Below, in pieces: positions 4,900 to 6,754 of a stretch of 6,754 bases of DNA (position 1 is its first letter; each line of letters begins with the position of its first letter). The stretch covers positions 1 through 6,754 of the forward strand of contig CAAFTZ010000166.1 of NCBI GenBank assembly GCA_900766055.1. Direction: 5' to 3'. The DNA is from an uncultured Parasutterella sp. Its GTDB lineage: Bacteria > Pseudomonadota > Gammaproteobacteria > Burkholderiales > Burkholderiaceae_F. The notes below the pieces were generated by a model that ran no database searches, had not been told where the DNA came from, and saw only the letters and a program-made list of their open reading frames with translations. A program made the translations under genes and the position numbers.

Positions 4900-4945
4900 T
4901 CGTTAAATACTAGTTGTCGTTAAGCATAACAAAATACGGTCGTTA
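4900..4945. repeat. Three TCGTTA direct repeats upstream of the small minus-strand ORF
   Basis: TCGTTA occurs at 4900-4905, 4917-4922 and 4940-4945, reading TAACGA on the minus strand; the last two extend to TAACGAC, 23 bases apart. They sit where a promoter for the small minus-strand frame would be. A hexamer repeated three times in an AT-rich gap can be chance, so significance is low. Confidence 0.25.
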
Positions 4946-4975
4946 GTTAGCTGGCAAAAACCTATTTTAGCCACG

Positions 4976-5002
4976 AAAAAGCCGGGCATCTCGCCCGGCT
5001 TT
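4976..5002 (-). terminator. Rho-independent terminator of the symporter gene
   Basis: A perfect 10-bp stem AAAGCCGGGC (4978-4987) / GCCCGGCTTT (4993-5002) has the 5-base loop ATCTC. Read on the minus strand it is followed by TTTTT (complement of 4976-4980), a standard intrinsic terminator about 30 bases after the symporter stop. On the plus strand it ends in only three Ts before a C, so it would work less well for transcription coming from the peroxiredoxin side. Confidence 0.9.
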
Positions 5003-5030
5003 CTTCCTTGCCAATCTCTAATTTTATTTC

Positions 5031-6278
5031 TTACGGTGTCGGAACAGCTGTATCTTGGTCCAAGGGCTCTTTACCAAGAACACCTTCAGACTTAGAAACA
5101 ACAAGAGCGGTCAGGCTGTCGCCGAGGACGTTGACAGACGTACGGATCATATCAAGGATACGGTCGATACCGGCAATCAGAGCAACGGCTTCAAGAGGAA
5201 TACCGACTTCTGTAAAGACCAGAGTTGTCATAATCAGGCCGGCACCCGGAACACCGGCTGTACCGACGGCAGCCAGGACGCCCATCAAAACGATCTGGAA
5301 CTGCTGAGCCAGAGTAAGGTCAATACCGAAAACTTCGGCAGCGAACACAGCGGTTACGCCCATGTAGATGGAGGTACCGTTCATGTTGATGGTGTTGCCC
5401 AGAGGAATTGCGAAGGAAGCAATAGCTTTAGAGGCACCCATCTTGCGGGAAGCTTCAAGGTTGACAGCCAAGGCTGCGGCAGAAGAGCAAGTTGTGAAAG
5501 CGATAAGCCAGGGTTCGAAAGCGCCTTTGAGGTAATCAGAAATCTTCATGCCGATAAGTTTGATAATCGGCAGATAGGTAACGCAAACGAAAATTAGCGT
5601 TGCGATGAAAGCTGTTAGGATGAGCTTGCCCAGCGGAAGAAGAACAGCCAAACCGTGACGTGTAACAGTGTAAGCGATTAAGCCGAACACACCGATAGGA
5701 GCGTACAACATGACGTAGTTAGTCATACGGATCATGACGTCTCCGACTTTCTGGAAGAAGTCTGTCACCATGCGAACGGAATCACCCATAAGCGAGAGGC
5801 AGAAACCAAAGAAGATGGAGAAGAAGATAACCTGAAGCATGTTGCCCTTGGCAAAAGCTTCGATCGGGTTAATCGGGACGATCTCAAGAAGGACCTTAGA
5901 GAGGGGAGGCGCAGCAGCTGCTTTTGCCTTCAGACCTTCGACAGAAATCGTTAAACCGGTGCCCGGTTCCATGAAGTTAGCAACGATCAGACCGATCGTA
6001 ACAGCAATAGCTGTCGTAATTGCAAAGAAGAGAATTGTTTTAACGGCGATTTTACCGATTTTGCTGGCATCACCCAAGCCGGCTGAACCTGCAATCAAAG
6101 TCGCAACAACCAACGGTACCACGACCATGCGGATCAAACGAATGAAGAGCTGGCCAAGCGGCTGCAGGTAGGTGGCACCGAATTCGGAAGATACCATCGT
6201 ACCTACGATCACGCCAAGAACCAAGCCATACATCATCTGCATGGGCAGTCCTATCCAAAAGTTTTTCTTAGTAGACAT
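5031..6278 (-). CDS. Dicarboxylate/amino acid:cation symporter (DAACS, GltP/GltT/DctA type)
   Basis: A 415-residue inner-membrane secondary transporter of the glutamate/aspartate/C4-dicarboxylate family, with the usual eight helices and two re-entrant hairpins. HP1 is the Ser-rich TTCSSAAAL (262-270). TM7 carries NMNGT (298-302). HP2 is GTAGVPGAG (339-347). TM8 is DRILDMIRTSVNVLGD (372-387). Compared with GltPh, D372, D376, R379, T380, N383 and D387 align with D390, D394, R397, T398, N401 and D405. R379 predicts an acidic substrate (glutamate, aspartate or a dicarboxylate) rather than a neutral amino acid. Family-typical NMDGT is NMNGT here, and the TM3 Y-x-x-T-S motif reads F85-A-I-T88-T89, so two side chains of the GltPh third sodium site are changed. 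The ATG has a strong GGAGGT ribosome binding site. Single-gene unit with its own promoter candidate and terminator. Whether coupling is to Na+ or H+ cannot be fixed from sequence. Confidence 0.93.
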   Translation of the reverse strand: MSTKKNFWIGLPMQMMYGLVLGVIVGTMVSSEFGATYLQPLGQLFIRLIRMVVVPLVVATLIAGSAGLGDASKIGKIAVKTILFFAITTAIAVTIGLIVANFMEPGTGLTISVEGLKAKAAAAPPLSKVLLEIVPINPIEAFAKGNMLQVIFFSIFFGFCLSLMGDSVRMVTDFFQKVGDVMIRMTNYVMLYAPIGVFGLIAYTVTRHGLAVLLPLGKLILTAFIATLIFVCVTYLPIIKLIGMKISDYLKGAFEPWLIAFTTCSSAAALAVNLEASRKMGASKAIASFAIPLGNTINMNGTSIYMGVTAVFAAEVFGIDLTLAQQFQIVLMGVLAAVGTAGVPGAGLIMTTLVFTEVGIPLEAVALIAGIDRILDMIRTSVNVLGDSLTALVVSKSEGVLGKEPLDQDTAVPTP

Positions 6279-6287
6279 AAAATCTTT

Positions 6288-6293
6288 ACCTCC
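6288..6293 (-). promoter_or_regulatory. Strong ribosome binding site of the symporter gene
   Basis: The minus strand reads GGAGGT, a full Shine-Dalgarno core, nine bases before ATG 6278. It confirms that start and the short MSTKKNFW amino end, and suggests high translation. Confidence 0.85.
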
Positions 6294-6346
6294 AAAGGAT
6301 TGGCATTGTGGGCGACAAGAGAGAATCCCCCATAACCCTGATTCTG

Positions 6347-6375
6347 ATCATAGGCTAAAACCCGATGGAAATAAA
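6347..6375 (-). promoter_or_regulatory. Candidate sigma-70 promoter of the symporter gene
   Basis: On the minus strand, TTTATT (6370-6375, about half a match to TTGACA) and TATGAT (6347-6352, 5 of 6 to TATAAT) are 17 bases apart. The transcript would start near 6340, giving a leader of about 60 bases. The -10 box is good and the -35 weak, as expected for an activated promoter. Assigned by eye. Confidence 0.38.
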
Positions 6376-6724
6376 TAGTTACAGACAAAAATTTTTGCGT
6401 TTCTACTAATAAGTTATGAATAACGGTGGTAGAAAAGAATAAATAGAGATATCTAAAATTTCAGAACATGAAAAAACAAGTTCAGACAGTGCCAAATCGT
6501 TCAAACAAAAATTAAAAAACAGACTAAAAACCTCCAAATTCAACTCAACATAATAGTAGTTATGTTGAATAAAATATTTTTAACCTTTTTATTCATATAG
6601 TTAAGTTACAATTTCAAGAATTTTTGATAGCCCTTTTCTAAATTTCATTTTGATCTGTCTTCGCAAAGACTCTCAAAGAATAAAATTTTGTTGTTCGATG
6701 GCATGGAACTCGATTTGAATAAAA
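6376..6724. other. AT-rich non-coding region upstream of the symporter gene
   Basis: This stretch of about 350 bases has no recognisable gene. By hand count 6481-6660 is only about 25% GC, against roughly half in nearby coding sequence. It contains A-tracts (6471-6476, 6507-6511, 6514-6519, 6526-6530), a 12-base palindrome CAAAAATTTTTG (6386-6397), and a long inverted repeat listed separately. The sequence TACAAT (6607-6612) could be a plus-strand -10 box but has no matching -35. It looks like a regulatory region between divergent genes if the next gene is on the plus strand. Confidence 0.5.
6545..6568. promoter_or_regulatory. Perfect 9-bp inverted repeat, candidate operator
   Basis: TCAACATAA (6545-6553) and TTATGTTGA (6560-6568) form perfect 9-bp arms around TAGTAG. 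No T-run follows directly on either strand, so it is not an ordinary terminator. The size and symmetry suit a site for a dimeric regulator such as a LysR-, GntR- or MarR-type protein. It lies about 190 bases upstream of the symporter's candidate promoter, and nearer to whatever starts at the right edge. Confidence 0.45.
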
Positions 6725-6754
6725 ATGATTTATCTTGCAGTGATGATCGGCGGC
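6725..6754 (+). CDS. Possible start of a gene running off the right edge
   Basis: ATG 6725 opens a frame reading MIYLAVMIGG to the window end, a hydrophobic start like that of a small membrane protein. There is no ribosome binding site upstream. A second plus-strand frame, from ATG 6703 (MELDLNKND...), and two minus-strand frames are also open to the edge, so the choice is undecided. Ten codons are too few to name a family. Confidence 0.2.
   Translation, partial: MIYLAVMIGG

Noticed and set aside
5008..6378. Long plus-strand open frames opposite the symporter gene (5008-5307, 5055-5597, 5839-6171, 6172-6378)
   Set aside because: The minus-strand frame has full family motifs, ribosome binding site and terminator; the plus-strand ones are antisense shadows of its codon pattern.
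6485..6510. Sigma-54 promoter on the minus strand (TTTGGCACTGTCTGAAC), tempting because dctA-type genes often use one
   Set aside because: The -24 GG is present but the -12 TTGC is missing at the needed spacing.
6691..6754. Fluoride (crcB) riboswitch, suggested by CGATGG and a hydrophobic MIYLAVMIGG start
   Set aside because: The second half of the aptamer and the pseudoknot partner are absent and the start codon is too close; ten residues cannot establish CrcB.

Overview
The window looks like chromosomal DNA of a Gram-negative bacterium of moderate GC. The best guess is a Pseudomonadota member, possibly a betaproteobacterium such as a Sutterellaceae-type gut organism. That guess rests on the RNase G type, a HAD phosphatase directly behind the RNase gene, Bcp/PrxQ and glutamate/dicarboxylate carrier proteins. 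It is an inference from protein style, not from a search. No phage, insertion sequence, CRISPR array, tRNA or rRNA was seen.

Layout. (1) Positions 2-1581, plus strand: the 3' part of rng (RNase G), with a HAD-superfamily phosphatase gene starting inside its stop codon (TAATG). (2) 1582-2191, plus strand: a gene with its own probable promoter, a hairpin in its leader and an unusually long Shine-Dalgarno sequence. It encodes a small ribbon-helix-helix-like protein whose C-terminal half is a tandem 23-residue repeat. It is followed by a structured 3' region and a strong intrinsic terminator. (3) 2259-2675, minus strand: a dCMP deaminase-type enzyme, convergent with the previous gene. (4) 2829-3803, plus strand: an unrecognised four-helix membrane protein with low-complexity Ala/Pro/Glu and Lys/Pro segments, then a clear terminator. 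(5) 3830-4662, plus strand: a two-gene unit of an AbrB/MazE-fold DNA-binding protein and a Bcp/PrxQ peroxiredoxin that lacks both usual resolving-cysteine positions. (6) 4691-4891, minus strand: a possible small aromatic-rich protein. (7) 4976-6375, minus strand: a DAACS-family glutamate/aspartate/dicarboxylate symporter with strong ribosome binding site, candidate promoter and terminator. (8) 6376-6754: a very AT-rich non-coding stretch with a perfect 9-bp inverted repeat and the possible start of a further gene at the right edge.

The genes do not form one pathway. They are housekeeping functions (RNA processing, phosphate-ester hydrolysis, dUMP supply, peroxide defence, nutrient uptake) in short transcription units separated by recognisable terminators. 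I see no convincing new multi-gene system. The points most worth following are the repeat-bearing RHH protein with its structured flanks, the AbrB-peroxiredoxin pair, the peroxiredoxin with a cysteine-bearing N-terminal extension, and the symporter with altered residues at the predicted third sodium site.
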